Of a DNA stretch of 64,000 bases, positions 49,896 through 58,801 are shown in pieces. Positions within the stretch are counted from its first letter, which is position 1. Each line of letters begins with the position of its first letter. The notes beneath the pieces are model-generated. The model saw only the letters and a list, made by a program, of their open reading frames with translations, was not told the origin of the DNA and searched no databases. Both the position numbers and the translations under genes were made by a program. The DNA comes from Fibrobacter sp. UWH4 (GTDB lineage Bacteria; Fibrobacterota; Fibrobacteria; Fibrobacterales; Fibrobacteraceae): positions 62,001 through 126,000 of the forward strand of contig NZ_FRAY01000006.1 of assembly GCF_900142475.1 (NCBI RefSeq), given 5' to 3'.

Positions 49896-50636
49896 TTAAG
49901 ACAATCCTTCTGAAATCTTGGTGACACGACGATCACGATACATCTTTTGAGTACCAAACTGTATAGGCACATCATTCAATGTAAAGACATCGCCCTTTTC
50001 AGGGAAATCACCATCTATCACTTTAAAATTCAAAGACAACAATTTTTTAGCATAATCAGGAAGATTTTCATTACGCAATTCTGATTTCTTAGCAGCATAA
50101 TTCTTTGCAGCCTGCTCAGCCTCATTTTCAGAAGCGAATTCTCCATGATATACAAAATCAGTCGGAACACAGCAGCGTCGTCCCAGATATATTGGATATA
50201 CTGGATTTTGCAAAGCATTCGCAATCTTTTCCGTCAAATCCGCAGGAACCTCAAGCAACACCGCAAAAACTGCATTTTGCAAATAATATCGATGAGTCAA
50301 TTTTGTTCCTCCACCCACAGCTGATTTACCTGCTCCTGTTTTAGGAATCAACATAGACTGCCAAGGATCATTGGAATCATATCCTGAACCAATCATTTGG
50401 AAATCATGTAACAAAGACTCCCTATCGTATCGGAACGACAAAACGGTCTGTTTCAAATTCGAGAAACGAGCCAACAATTCTTTCTGTTCGCCAGAAGCCC
50501 CCATTGCACAAAGAACAAGACCTAGAACTCCCGATTTCGTTGGGAATTCTAGCGTATCTCTGCGAGAAAACTTGGAATCAGCACCCCAAGATTGCAATGG
50601 AGCTTCAAACCAAAGAAGCATCCAACGAGTATCCAT
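49896..50636 (-). CDS. cas5e: Cascade subunit Cas5e (CasD)
   Basis: The 246-aa protein starts with the Cas5 pattern LWFEAPLQSWGADSKFSRRD, then TLEFPTKSGVLGLVLCAMGA. It contains GGGTKLTHRYYLQNAVFAVL and YPIYLGRRCCVPT. In Cascade, Cas5e holds the 5' handle of the crRNA. It is placed after cas7 and before cas1. Confidence 0.92.
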   Translation of the reverse strand: MDTRWMLLWFEAPLQSWGADSKFSRRDTLEFPTKSGVLGLVLCAMGASGEQKELLARFSNLKQTVLSFRYDRESLLHDFQMIGSGYDSNDPWQSMLIPKTGAGKSAVGGGTKLTHRYYLQNAVFAVLLEVPADLTEKIANALQNPVYPIYLGRRCCVPTDFVYHGEFASENEAEQAAKNYAAKKSELRNENLPDYAKKLLSLNFKVIDGDFPEKGDVFTLNDVPIQFGTQKMYRDRRVTKISEGLS

Positions 50637-50638
50637 TG

Positions 50639-51760
50639 TTACTCCTTAATTGCAGATACAACACCTTCAATAAGATTGTCAATAGAGAAGTTTTCATCTT
50701 CACCAAATTCAAACTTCTTGACCAAACCAAACAGCGATCCAGAAAGCTTTTCCTTTTTAGCAAGAGTACTTTTCACGTAATCTATGCTATTGGACAAAAA
50801 ACCTCCGTTATTGTCTTTTTTAATAGGCGTTTCAAACGAAAGCTGCATTCCCTGTCCTTTGCGAACATATACTTCTGCAAAGTCCCAAGAACATGCTCCG
50901 GCCTGCGTTGTTTGTCTTGCAGACGGAACCGCAACATAAAGAGCCTTAATAAAAGAGGAAACCGCTTGCGGCAAGAACTGATCTCCGCCCAAAGATTCAT
51001 AAAGTTGGCCCAAATCAAGGGAAACATAACGATAATATGTAGCAGAATTGAATTCAAGAGATCCCATATGAGCAGACCCCTGATTATCCTTGGGATAGTC
51101 TGCAACAGCCGTAAAGAATTCAACTTCATTTGTTACACGATGTGTCGAAATAGCATGAGCAAAAGATGCTGCCGCTTCAACATTCATTGTCGGAGCCTGA
51201 GCGACCATTCGACCAAACAAGGCAATATCAAGGCCGTCCAAAGTTTCAGACTGAGCGAACTTAGACTTATCGATAATCTTTGCCAAATCCTTTTCGGGAT
51301 GCTTTGCATCTTTAATTACTTCTTCAGGCTTAAATTCACATTCCTTAAACTTTTCGGCAATCAAAGAGATTTCCGCAGGAGCCAAAAACATTAAGGTATC
51401 GGCTTTAGAATCTCCTTCCTCATCACCTTTCTTCTTAGAGTCTGACTTTATAAAGATTTGTTCAATTTTATCGCCACATGCTTTTGCCTGTTCCGGTGTA
51501 GCTTCAATTTCTTTACAAGCAAATGCAACAAGATCCGAAAGCAATTTTGTACGGGTGCCAAGTTCAACGCCACTAACCTCATGCATTGCCAAACGAACAG
51601 CACGTTTCCAGCATTGGCTAGAAACTCGAGCACGACTCACGCCGCCAATCATAGCCGTTTTCGGTGCACCCACATCATCTCGGTTCAAGCACGTAACCGG
51701 GAAAGACTGCAAGATATGGAATTCAATTTTCTTGTTGGTGTAAGGGTTCTGATTAACCAT
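50639..51760 (-). CDS. cas7e: Cascade backbone subunit Cas7e (CasC)
   Basis: The 373-aa protein begins IEFHILQSFPVTCLNRDDVG and APKTAMIGGVSRARVSSQCW, both diagnostic of Cas7e. NVEAAASFAHAISTHRVTNE and SATYYRYVSLDLGQLYESLG are also typical. Six copies form the Cascade backbone along the crRNA spacer. A lysine-rich acidic insert (FIKSDSKKKGDEEGDSKADT) is longer than usual. GGAGATAAAAA precedes the ATG. Confidence 0.93.
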   Translation of the reverse strand: MVNQNPYTNKKIEFHILQSFPVTCLNRDDVGAPKTAMIGGVSRARVSSQCWKRAVRLAMHEVSGVELGTRTKLLSDLVAFACKEIEATPEQAKACGDKIEQIFIKSDSKKKGDEEGDSKADTLMFLAPAEISLIAEKFKECEFKPEEVIKDAKHPEKDLAKIIDKSKFAQSETLDGLDIALFGRMVAQAPTMNVEAAASFAHAISTHRVTNEVEFFTAVADYPKDNQGSAHMGSLEFNSATYYRYVSLDLGQLYESLGGDQFLPQAVSSFIKALYVAVPSARQTTQAGACSWDFAEVYVRKGQGMQLSFETPIKKDNNGGFLSNSIDYVKSTLAKKEKLSGSLFGLVKKFEFGEDENFSIDNLIEGVVSAIKE

Positions 51761-51786
51761 TTTTTATCTCCTATTATTAAAACTTT

Positions 51787-52407
51787 TTAGACAATTGCAT
51801 TTGTTAGTGGAACAATTTGGAAGAGTCCAAAGCCATACGCTTTTCCCTTTCCAAGACCTTTTTCAAACGCATTAATAAACTTTTCTCGGTCAGTGACCTT
51901 AAGGCGACCTTTGAAGGAGGCTTTTCCAAGAACAACTTTCTGTTTGTCCTTATGGAATTGTAAAACCGAGGTATTCCCAATAGACAATGAATCAGGAACA
52001 ACCTCAAATCCATTTGCTTCAGCCTTTTCTAAAAACCACAGTTTCAAGGAGTCCTTATCATTCCCCCTGATGGGAATTTTCTTTTTTGTTTTAGAATCAC
52101 AACGGACAGGATTCATCAAGACTTCAAAACCGTAATACTCCTGTTGCAAAAATTGCGACGGGACTTCTTGTGTTTCAACTTTTCCGATTTCAGGTTCTTT
52201 CGGCACATTCTTTGAAAGGATCAAAATTTTCTTTTCATTGAAATCACCACCACGATCTGCATACAGAAAACTTCTAGTATTCTCATTTTCCCTTGGAAAC
52301 AACGAATAAACAGTTTTATGCAAAGTGTATGCATCAAAGACACCTTGATTACACACAGCAATCTGCTGGATATCGCTTCGAGACAATCGTAAAACGGATA
52401 TGAACAT
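51787..52407 (-). CDS. cas6e: crRNA endoribonuclease Cas6e (CasE)
   Basis: The 206-aa protein matches Cas6e: VFDAYTLHKTVYSLFPREN near the N-terminus with the expected active-site His and Tyr, and the C-terminal glycine-rich loop FEKGLGKGKAYGFGLFQIV. It cuts the pre-crRNA below the repeat hairpin. In most I-E operons cas6e is the fifth Cascade gene, after cas5. Here it lies between cse2 and cas7 and overlaps the cse2 stop (TAATG). Confidence 0.9.
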   Translation of the reverse strand: MFISVLRLSRSDIQQIAVCNQGVFDAYTLHKTVYSLFPRENENTRSFLYADRGGDFNEKKILILSKNVPKEPEIGKVETQEVPSQFLQQEYYGFEVLMNPVRCDSKTKKKIPIRGNDKDSLKLWFLEKAEANGFEVVPDSLSIGNTSVLQFHKDKQKVVLGKASFKGRLKVTDREKFINAFEKGLGKGKAYGFGLFQIVPLTNAIV

Positions 52408-52922
52408 TACGACTCCTCATTTTCTTTAGATATTGAACCAAAGAAATCTTGCGCCCATCGAGCAAGTGTTTTATCAGGATTAAAGAATATCAAATCTTTC
52501 AAGAGCTTTTCAAACGAAATGCCAACCCCTCTACTACAAATCAATTGCAAAATAGGACGTAGCACTTGACACACTTCAATGACATTATCGCAAGCTAGAA
52601 TTCTCCGCAACTTGACTTTTGCCGCATCACTATCTCTACCACCATCATCTTGATAAGCATTCGCCAAAGCAGCTCCTAAGCCAAGATTTCCGTCTTTTTC
52701 TCTGGAAGACCTTGCTATTGCAGCAAAAACTAAAGCATAAGGCAACCTCTTTGAGTCCACGTCTAAAGGAACCTTAAAAGCAGCCAAAATTTCCCATGCC
52801 TGATAAGCGGTATCAGGATTATCAGCCCTTTTTAACGTTGCAGCAAAGCCCCTGTCATTTTTGCAACGGGCAAAAACATTCGCCACCAATGAAGGTTCTT
52901 TCTGTTTATTTTCATCAGCCAT
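52407..52922 (-). CDS. casB: Cascade small subunit Cse2/CasB (Cas11)
   Basis: ATG at 52922 gives 171 aa. The helical pattern (ARCKNDRGFAATLKRADNPD, FAAIARSSREKDGNLGLGAA, LRRILACDNVIEVCQVLRPI) fits the Cse2 family, which binds the non-target strand/crRNA groove in Cascade as a dimer. It starts just inside the cse1 stop region, so translation is coupled. Confidence 0.88.
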   Translation of the reverse strand: MADENKQKEPSLVANVFARCKNDRGFAATLKRADNPDTAYQAWEILAAFKVPLDVDSKRLPYALVFAAIARSSREKDGNLGLGAALANAYQDDGGRDSDAAKVKLRRILACDNVIEVCQVLRPILQLICSRGVGISFEKLLKDLIFFNPDKTLARWAQDFFGSISKENEES

Positions 52923-52927
52923 TATCA

Positions 52928-54487
52928 CTACCTCTTCTTTTCAAACTTTTTAGGGAAATTTTTCGCCCAAGCTTCCAATTGACGGGCCGATTGGTTCGGA
53001 CAGTATTGATTATAAATCTGTTTTACAAATTGCCAAATTTGATCGTTGATTTTATCCATTTCATGATTGTATTGGTCTGTAGTATCAATAGAACAGGTAT
53101 CAACTATTCGTTGGAAAATACTTTCGCATTGTTGCCAATAATCCGATTCTACGCTTGGAATATTTTGCGATCCGATTTGTCTTGCATTTTTTGAGGAACT
53201 TCCTCCTCTAATCTCCGCATTATACCCAACCACAAATTTTTGCAAATCAAAACAGAATTCATTAAGTTTTCTCATTTCTTCAAAAAGCTTATTGCAAAAA
53301 GAATCTCCAAAAGCACTTGAGTGCAATTGAGTTTCAGACTCAACATAATCATCATTATTCTTTATTTTCTTTCCAAACGAATCTCCGGAAACATCAATAC
53401 CTCCAGACCATATAGAAAATACTTTATCACATTCTGAAATACGATTTATGAATAAAGACAAGCCCAAATTGCAATACTTCCTTTCCGTATCCGATAAAGA
53501 CAACATTGATGTCAGCATTCTCCAAGGTTTCTTAGAAATATCAGCATTTAACGCTTTTATTTCATCCTTTTCAAGATACCACGACATACTAGCTTCAATC
53601 CAATTTTCTACACTTTGCCCCTTTTTCTTTTCTGATTTGGCTAAATGATAAATAACACCTTCAGTAAAGTACAAGCCTTTATCTACCATTAACACATATC
53701 TTGACAATGGTACTAAATGACCTAATAATGTTTTTTTCGAAGTTTCTGTTACACAATCATTTTCAGTTGTTGGCATCATTTCCCAAAATGGTCTACCCAC
53801 TCCTTCAGACAACCAAGTATAAGATTTTACATTTTGCTCTGAAAGCAAGTTATAATAAACAGATGTAACAACATTTTCAACAAGTCCGAATGAATGTAGA
53901 TAATTGGAAAATCCTAAACTAGCACCAGGCTTTGCTATTACATTCTTTTTAAGATTTTTCTCTAAAGAAAGTTCTTGATTTGGTTGTTTCCCATAAAATG
54001 CAAAATTAATGACAGCCAATAAAAATAATGCTTTATCAGAATCGTTTTGAGAAACATCCCTAAAATCATATTGCGTTACGCAAGTATTATTTTCAGCCAT
54101 TAAATCAGCAAAAGTACCATTCCCTATTTTATAAGGTTCTCTTTTTTCCTTTTTGGACAATGTTTCTGCTTTTTTCTTCAATTCAGGCATTTGCAAAAAT
54201 GGTTTCTCACCATAAAGCCAAAAACTATCATGCCATTTGTCTAAATAATCGGAGACCCGTTCTTGCAACCCTTTAACCCCCAAAGACTTCCATTCATCTT
54301 CATCCTTCGGAGTTATTGCACTTTGAGCTATAGCCAAAAGTAACTTGAATACGGCAATTTTTTCAACAGGATTTCCGCCAAGTGCAGAAATAGATTCGTC
54401 AGCAAAAATTTGCCTTAAACCAACTTTTCCTTTCCCTACCACAGGAATCCAAGGTTCATCAATCAAATTAAATTTATTCTCTTTCAT
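52928..54487 (-). CDS. casA: Cascade large subunit Cse1/CasA (Cas8e)
   Basis: The 519-aa protein begins FNLIDEPWIPVVGKGKVGLR, the classical Cse1 start, followed by ISALGGNPVEKIAVFKLLLA. WLSEGVGRPFWEMMPTT is also typical. Cse1 recognises the PAM and recruits Cas3. It is shorter and more AT-rich than neighbouring genes outside the locus, consistent with horizontal acquisition of the whole cas block. Confidence 0.9.
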   Translation of the reverse strand: MKENKFNLIDEPWIPVVGKGKVGLRQIFADESISALGGNPVEKIAVFKLLLAIAQSAITPKDEDEWKSLGVKGLQERVSDYLDKWHDSFWLYGEKPFLQMPELKKKAETLSKKEKREPYKIGNGTFADLMAENNTCVTQYDFRDVSQNDSDKALFLLAVINFAFYGKQPNQELSLEKNLKKNVIAKPGASLGFSNYLHSFGLVENVVTSVYYNLLSEQNVKSYTWLSEGVGRPFWEMMPTTENDCVTETSKKTLLGHLVPLSRYVLMVDKGLYFTEGVIYHLAKSEKKKGQSVENWIEASMSWYLEKDEIKALNADISKKPWRMLTSMLSLSDTERKYCNLGLSLFINRISECDKVFSIWSGGIDVSGDSFGKKIKNNDDYVESETQLHSSAFGDSFCNKLFEEMRKLNEFCFDLQKFVVGYNAEIRGGSSSKNARQIGSQNIPSVESDYWQQCESIFQRIVDTCSIDTTDQYNHEMDKINDQIWQFVKQIYNQYCPNQSARQLEAWAKNFPKKFEKKR

Positions 54488-54495
54488 TTTCTGCC

Positions 54496-57102
54496 TTACT
54501 TTTCAATTTTATAACCAACACTCTTTGTATATAACATTTTTTTTGCGTTTTCGTCACCAAAAATTTCTAGTCTATTCCGGTTTAAGTCTCTAAACGAGCT
54601 GTCTTTGTCCACAATAACCGCTCTGAACATACATTTTTCATCGTCTTCTTGGTCTCCAAGATAAACATAAGCTCCAAAAACATCTATATGCCGATCTATC
54701 GGAGGAGCATCCTGTTCTGCAATAACAACACAATGTTCCACAATTTTTTTCGACAATTCTCTTTTTTGTCTTTCACTTGACGGATATTTAGGCAAAACAA
54801 CCGTCTCCGATTCATTCCAAAAATTTATTTCAACTCCGTATTCTCCAACTTCGAAAGATTCCAACAACAACACGGAAACCGTATCAACATCGGAATATCG
54901 TGTCTGTACAGCAGATTCTGGCAATGTTGAAATAGCTGAAGATAAGCCGACCCTAGCGAGTCCTTGCAAATGGGACTGTTTTCCCAACAAATCAGTTTTC
55001 ATTTTTGCTAGGATTCCATCTTCCTGCCGCTCTTGGTAAACGCTTTCCAACAGCCCACGAATATCATTCGGCAAATTAACGACATCTATATGTTTCAACA
55101 CATCAAGTGTTCGGCTCAGAACATAGGGGCTATACACCACCCCCGTTACTCCAAATACTTTATCGCTTTTTATAACATCTTCAACAACAGGCGAAAGGAC
55201 AAGTGTTTCACATTTTGCCGTTGACGGGCGAATCTTATCATTTTCGCGATGTCGCCATAAGCGCCCGATTCTTTGCAAAAGCATATCCATCGGGCAAATC
55301 CTGGTTATCAAATAATCCGCATCAATATCAATAGATTGTTCTAGGACTTGCGTTCCCACTAAAATTCGACCACAAGCATTTCGCTTAGAATAGCCATTTT
55401 TCCCGTACAGCGTGACCCATTTATTTTCTATTTCAGATCGTTGCTTTTTTATAAATCTGGAATGAATCAATCCACATTCTAAGCCCATTTCGGCAGATTT
55501 AGCAGCCAGTTTTTTGTAAACATTCTGAGCATCAGCAACAGTATTTTCTATCCAAAGAACTTGTTCCCCATTTTCAGCTTTTTCCAAAGCAATGTCAAAA
55601 GCCATTTTATCATCTTTACTTATTTTAATAGAGACATTCCGGTTAGATTCTCCCAAACTTGAAATTTCAGAAAAAGCCTTGTCCGTTTGGCTAGAAATTA
55701 AGGGATAACTATCGTTTAAGACCTGTTCAAACGGTAAATCCAAAATTTTCTTTTTCTGGGATGACGTCAATGTTGCACTTAAAATAATTACTGTGCATCC
55801 AATGTGCTTTAATTCATCAACAAGGGCATTCATTATCGTTCCAGTATAGGAATCGTAGCTATGCACCTCATCAAGAATTACGACTTTCCCTGCCAAACCA
55901 AATGCTCGCACCATGCTATGCTTGACATTCATAGCCGCCATAAGTGCTTGGTCAATAGTACCAACGGCAAACGGAGCCAGAATTCCTCGTTTTTTGGAAT
56001 CAAACCAAGACTTACCAACTTTGGCATCTTCACCCAAAGAATCCTCTTCAAGCCAAGCAGAACTATGCAGCAACTTTAAGCAATACGAGGATTCTTCGCC
56101 CACGATTTTACTAAGGAACGATTCCACTCGTTCATAAATTTTATTAGATGTCAATTGTGTCGGAAGGCCAAAGTAAATTCCAGAAGCAAGCCCTTTTTCC
56201 AGCATTTTATAGGCAGCATAAAGAGCCGCTTCTGTTTTTCCCAAACCCATCGGGGCTTCCAAAACATAAACACCAGGAAAAGAAACAGATTCGAACAGAT
56301 CCGACTGAATTTTTCTAGGAGTAAAGCCAAAAATATCTTTGAACTGAAGCCCTTGCTTTATAGAAAGCGGAATAAAACCAGCATTATGAACAGCCTTATG
56401 AGCAATCTTTTTCAAATCATCTTTACTATAAGAATGATTTTGCTGAATATTGCCAAAATAACCACCAGAAGCAATCCAGTCTGCAACAGTTATGAAACCA
56501 CCTATAACACAAGCCTGATTCCATTCACTTAAATTATTTGAATCAGAATAGGGGAAACTCCGTTCCAAGTTTTCAATAAGCTTATGCCGCAACGCGGTCC
56601 AGTTTTCGCCACCATAAATATCACGATTCTCCGCAATTGGACTAAAATTCGGCTTAAAGCCGTGATGCATTCCTTCAATGGTTGCAAGCATTTTTTGTTC
56701 TGGAAAGCTACTTTCAATAGATACTTGAGAAACTTTTCCGTGAAAACTCACATCTTTTCGTTTTGCCCTATTTTCGTTGGCATTCTGCAACTGAGGAAAA
56801 TCTTTAACACTCCCAAGCCACGATGTGTATATCATACGCTGGAAATCAGGACTTAACTTCCCTACATCGTGTATGGACGCAAAAAACGGAGCTGATTTCG
56901 TAAGAATTTGCTTCACATTATCTATTAAGGACTTGCACAATTCCTCTGCAACAAAACCAGTTATTATACAATGCTCAGCAACCGAAATACCAGGCTTTGT
57001 GTCGCCCGTTTTTTCGTCAACAACAAGTTTAGCCAGACATTTTTCCGGCGACAACGCCTCAATTTGACGTTCTTGAGTATTCTTTAAGCATTTTCCCAAC
57101 AT
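54496..57102 (-). CDS. cas3: CRISPR-associated helicase-nuclease Cas3
   Basis: The 868-aa protein has an HD nuclease part (SVAEHCIITGFVAEELC, FFASIHDVGKLSPDFQRMIY, with the HD pair) followed by a superfamily 2 helicase: Walker A VLEAPMGLGKTEAALYAA and DEVH box VVILDEVHSYDSYTG, plus LVGTQVLEQSIDIDADYLIT and MDMLLQRIGRLWRHREN. The HD domain cuts and the helicase unwinds DNA after Cascade recruitment. It is the first gene of the operon, with promoter-like AT-rich sequence between it and the divergent hip operon. Confidence 0.93.
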   Translation of the reverse strand: MLGKCLKNTQERQIEALSPEKCLAKLVVDEKTGDTKPGISVAEHCIITGFVAEELCKSLIDNVKQILTKSAPFFASIHDVGKLSPDFQRMIYTSWLGSVKDFPQLQNANENRAKRKDVSFHGKVSQVSIESSFPEQKMLATIEGMHHGFKPNFSPIAENRDIYGGENWTALRHKLIENLERSFPYSDSNNLSEWNQACVIGGFITVADWIASGGYFGNIQQNHSYSKDDLKKIAHKAVHNAGFIPLSIKQGLQFKDIFGFTPRKIQSDLFESVSFPGVYVLEAPMGLGKTEAALYAAYKMLEKGLASGIYFGLPTQLTSNKIYERVESFLSKIVGEESSYCLKLLHSSAWLEEDSLGEDAKVGKSWFDSKKRGILAPFAVGTIDQALMAAMNVKHSMVRAFGLAGKVVILDEVHSYDSYTGTIMNALVDELKHIGCTVIILSATLTSSQKKKILDLPFEQVLNDSYPLISSQTDKAFSEISSLGESNRNVSIKISKDDKMAFDIALEKAENGEQVLWIENTVADAQNVYKKLAAKSAEMGLECGLIHSRFIKKQRSEIENKWVTLYGKNGYSKRNACGRILVGTQVLEQSIDIDADYLITRICPMDMLLQRIGRLWRHRENDKIRPSTAKCETLVLSPVVEDVIKSDKVFGVTGVVYSPYVLSRTLDVLKHIDVVNLPNDIRGLLESVYQERQEDGILAKMKTDLLGKQSHLQGLARVGLSSAISTLPESAVQTRYSDVDTVSVLLLESFEVGEYGVEINFWNESETVVLPKYPSSERQKRELSKKIVEHCVVIAEQDAPPIDRHIDVFGAYVYLGDQEDDEKCMFRAVIVDKDSSFRDLNRNRLEIFGDENAKKMLYTKSVGYKIEK

Positions 57103-57179
57103 CTACGGTATAATATAGCTCCATTTCACTGACAAAAGATGACAAAAACCATTTTCCTCCCAAAAAAGCTCCAATACAC

Positions 57180-57191
57180 GCAATATATTGC
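57180..57191. promoter_or_regulatory. HipB-type operator, distal palindrome
   Basis: GCAATATATTGC is a perfect 12-base palindrome. It lies 62 bases (about six helical turns) centre to centre from a second copy at 57242-57253. Confidence 0.65.
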
Positions 57192-57199
57192 ATAAATAG

Positions 57200-57228
57200 T
57201 TGACATTTTCCCAAAAATTATGTATTTT
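57200..57228 (+). promoter_or_regulatory. Promoter of the hipBST operon
   Basis: TTGACA (57200-57205), 17 bases, TATTTT (57223-57228), framed by the two operators, so HipB binding on both sides would shut it off. Confidence 0.65.
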
Positions 57229-57241
57229 ACAATCAAAACAC

Positions 57242-57253
57242 GCAACATATTGC
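57242..57253. promoter_or_regulatory. HipB-type operator, proximal palindrome
   Basis: GCAACATATTGC, one mismatch from the distal palindrome, 31 bases before the hipB start codon. Confidence 0.65.
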
Positions 57254-57283
57254 ACATTTTAAACACAAAACAGCGATAAATAG

Positions 57284-57490
57284 ATGCAGAATCTTGGCGA
57301 ACAGATAGCGCAACGGCGCAAATACTTCAACATTTCGCAGGCAGACCTTGCGGAAATGGCGGGCGTCAGCCTGCGCACCGTGAGCGGGATCGAAAACGGG
57401 AGCGCCAATCCTAGTCTCGACGTGCTTTCCAAAATTCTAGAGGTTCTAGGACTCACGATTACCCTGCAGGAGCGCGTCATCCATGAATAA
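57284..57490 (+). CDS. hipB: HipB-type HTH antitoxin/repressor
   Basis: The 68-aa protein is an XRE-type helix-turn-helix: LGEQIAQRRKYFNISQADLA, EMAGVSLRTVSGIENGSANP, SLDVLSKILEVLGLTITLQE. It is the DNA-binding member of the three-gene hip operon and probably binds the two palindromes upstream. It overlaps hipS by 8 bp. It is shorter than E. coli HipB (88 aa). Confidence 0.85.
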   Translation: MQNLGEQIAQRRKYFNISQADLAEMAGVSLRTVSGIENGSANPSLDVLSKILEVLGLTITLQERVIHE

Positions 57491-57824
57491 AACGGCTCAC
57501 TACAGATTACGCAAGGCATGCGTTCTAAAAAACGGGAAAACTGCAGGATATCTGCTAGCGAACAAAAGGCGCTTTGTGTTTATCTACGACAGTGACTACC
57601 TCGCAACCGGAGGTTCCTCCATCGCTACCGGATTCCCCAAAGCCCAACGGATTTTTTCTTCACGATATCTATTCCCATTCTTCAGTGGACTCTTGCCCGA
57701 AGGCGAAAACCTAGCTTACATCTGCAGGAGCCTAAAGCTCAACCCCAAAGATAAATTCGGCCTACTTCTGGAACTCGCCCAGAACGAAACCATCGGCGCC
57801 ATCACCGTGAGAGGAATCGAATAA
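57483..57824 (+). CDS. hipS: HipS-type protein (HipA N-terminal subdomain)
   Basis: The 113-aa protein corresponds to the HipA N-subdomain 1 alone: GKTAGYLLANKRRFVFIYDS, then ASGGSSIATGF-like LATGGSSIATGFPKAQRIFS, and LFPFFSGLLPEGENLAYICR. In the E. coli O127 HipBST system, HipS is the antitoxin that neutralises HipT. Here the same split is seen: HipS ends with a TAATG overlap on hipT. HipA itself would carry this region fused to the kinase. Confidence 0.85.
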   Translation: MNKTAHYRLRKACVLKNGKTAGYLLANKRRFVFIYDSDYLATGGSSIATGFPKAQRIFSSRYLFPFFSGLLPEGENLAYICRSLKLNPKDKFGLLLELAQNETIGAITVRGIE

Positions 57825-58801
57825 TGCGTTGCCATTGCTGCCTCAAAGAAACCGAAAACGATTTCTGCCGTTCCTGTTCGCAAAGACTTTTCAGCAAAGC
57901 CAATTTCAGCGCAATGCTGAAGTTTACACTTCCAAGCATCGCTCAAGGCACCAACCAAAACACCCGAAGAATTTCCATATCCGGGGCACAGGCAAAATAT
58001 TCCTTGCGCATCGTATCTAAAGAGCTTGAACCGACCGACAACAATGGCACCTACATTCTGAAGCCTGCTACAAATATGCAGTTTAGGCTATTCGCCGATA
58101 TGCCCGCAAACGAGCACATCACCATGCAAATGGCAAAACAGATTTTCAAATTGAATGTAGCCGAATCGGCTTTGCTACAGTTTACAACCGGAGAATACAC
58201 CTATCTCACCAAACGATTCGACATTCGCAACGATGGTTCAAAAATTCTTCAGGAAGATTTAGCACAAACCGCAGGTCTATCAAGCGACGCAAATGGTTCT
58301 AATTTCAAGTACGAAAGCCTAAGTTACGAAGAAATCGCTTACATCCTGAAGCAACATGTAAGCGCTAGTCCCATTGCGATTGAGCAATTTTTCAAGGTTC
58401 TGCTGTTCAATTATCTTGTATGCAACGGCGACGCGCACATCAAGAATTTTTCGATATATTGCCCTCATCAAGACGGCGTTTACGAACTCACGCCCGCCTA
58501 CGACCTGATAAACACTTCGCTGCACGCCGATGACTTTAGAACCGCGCTTGATCTTTTCAAGGACGAAGAAAACTATAACGGGAAATTCTTTAAGGACAAC
58601 GGTTTTTACGGAGCTAGCGACTTTCTGGAATTTGCAAGACGCATCGGCATTGTAGAAAAACGCGCCCAAAAATTCATTCGTGACATCACGGCACACATTC
58701 CAGAAATGGACGAAATGTTGGACAAGTCGTTCTTAAGCGACGAAGCCAAAGTCCAATACAAAGAAAACATTCGCGACCGTGCCAAAGCACTCAGCTTGTA
58801 G
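57824..58801 (+). CDS. hipT: HipT-type serine/threonine kinase toxin
   Basis: The 325-aa protein is a HipA-like kinase lacking the N-terminal subdomain. An N-terminal cysteine cluster (MRCHCCLKETENDFCRSCSQ) looks like a zinc ribbon. The Gly-rich loop is RRISISGAQAKYSLRI, with the SIS motif reported for HipT. Catalytic residues lie in VCNGDAHIKNFSIYCPH and the metal-binding DLI-type motif is LTPAYDLINTSL. HipT of E. coli phosphorylates tryptophanyl-tRNA synthetase and blocks growth; a similar translation target is expected. It abuts the convergent expansin-like gene. Confidence 0.85.
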   Translation: MRCHCCLKETENDFCRSCSQRLFSKANFSAMLKFTLPSIAQGTNQNTRRISISGAQAKYSLRIVSKELEPTDNNGTYILKPATNMQFRLFADMPANEHITMQMAKQIFKLNVAESALLQFTTGEYTYLTKRFDIRNDGSKILQEDLAQTAGLSSDANGSNFKYESLSYEEIAYILKQHVSASPIAIEQFFKVLLFNYLVCNGDAHIKNFSIYCPHQDGVYELTPAYDLINTSLHADDFRTALDLFKDEENYNGKFFKDNGFYGASDFLEFARRIGIVEKRAQKFIRDITAHIPEMDEMLDKSFLSDEAKVQYKENIRDRAKALSL

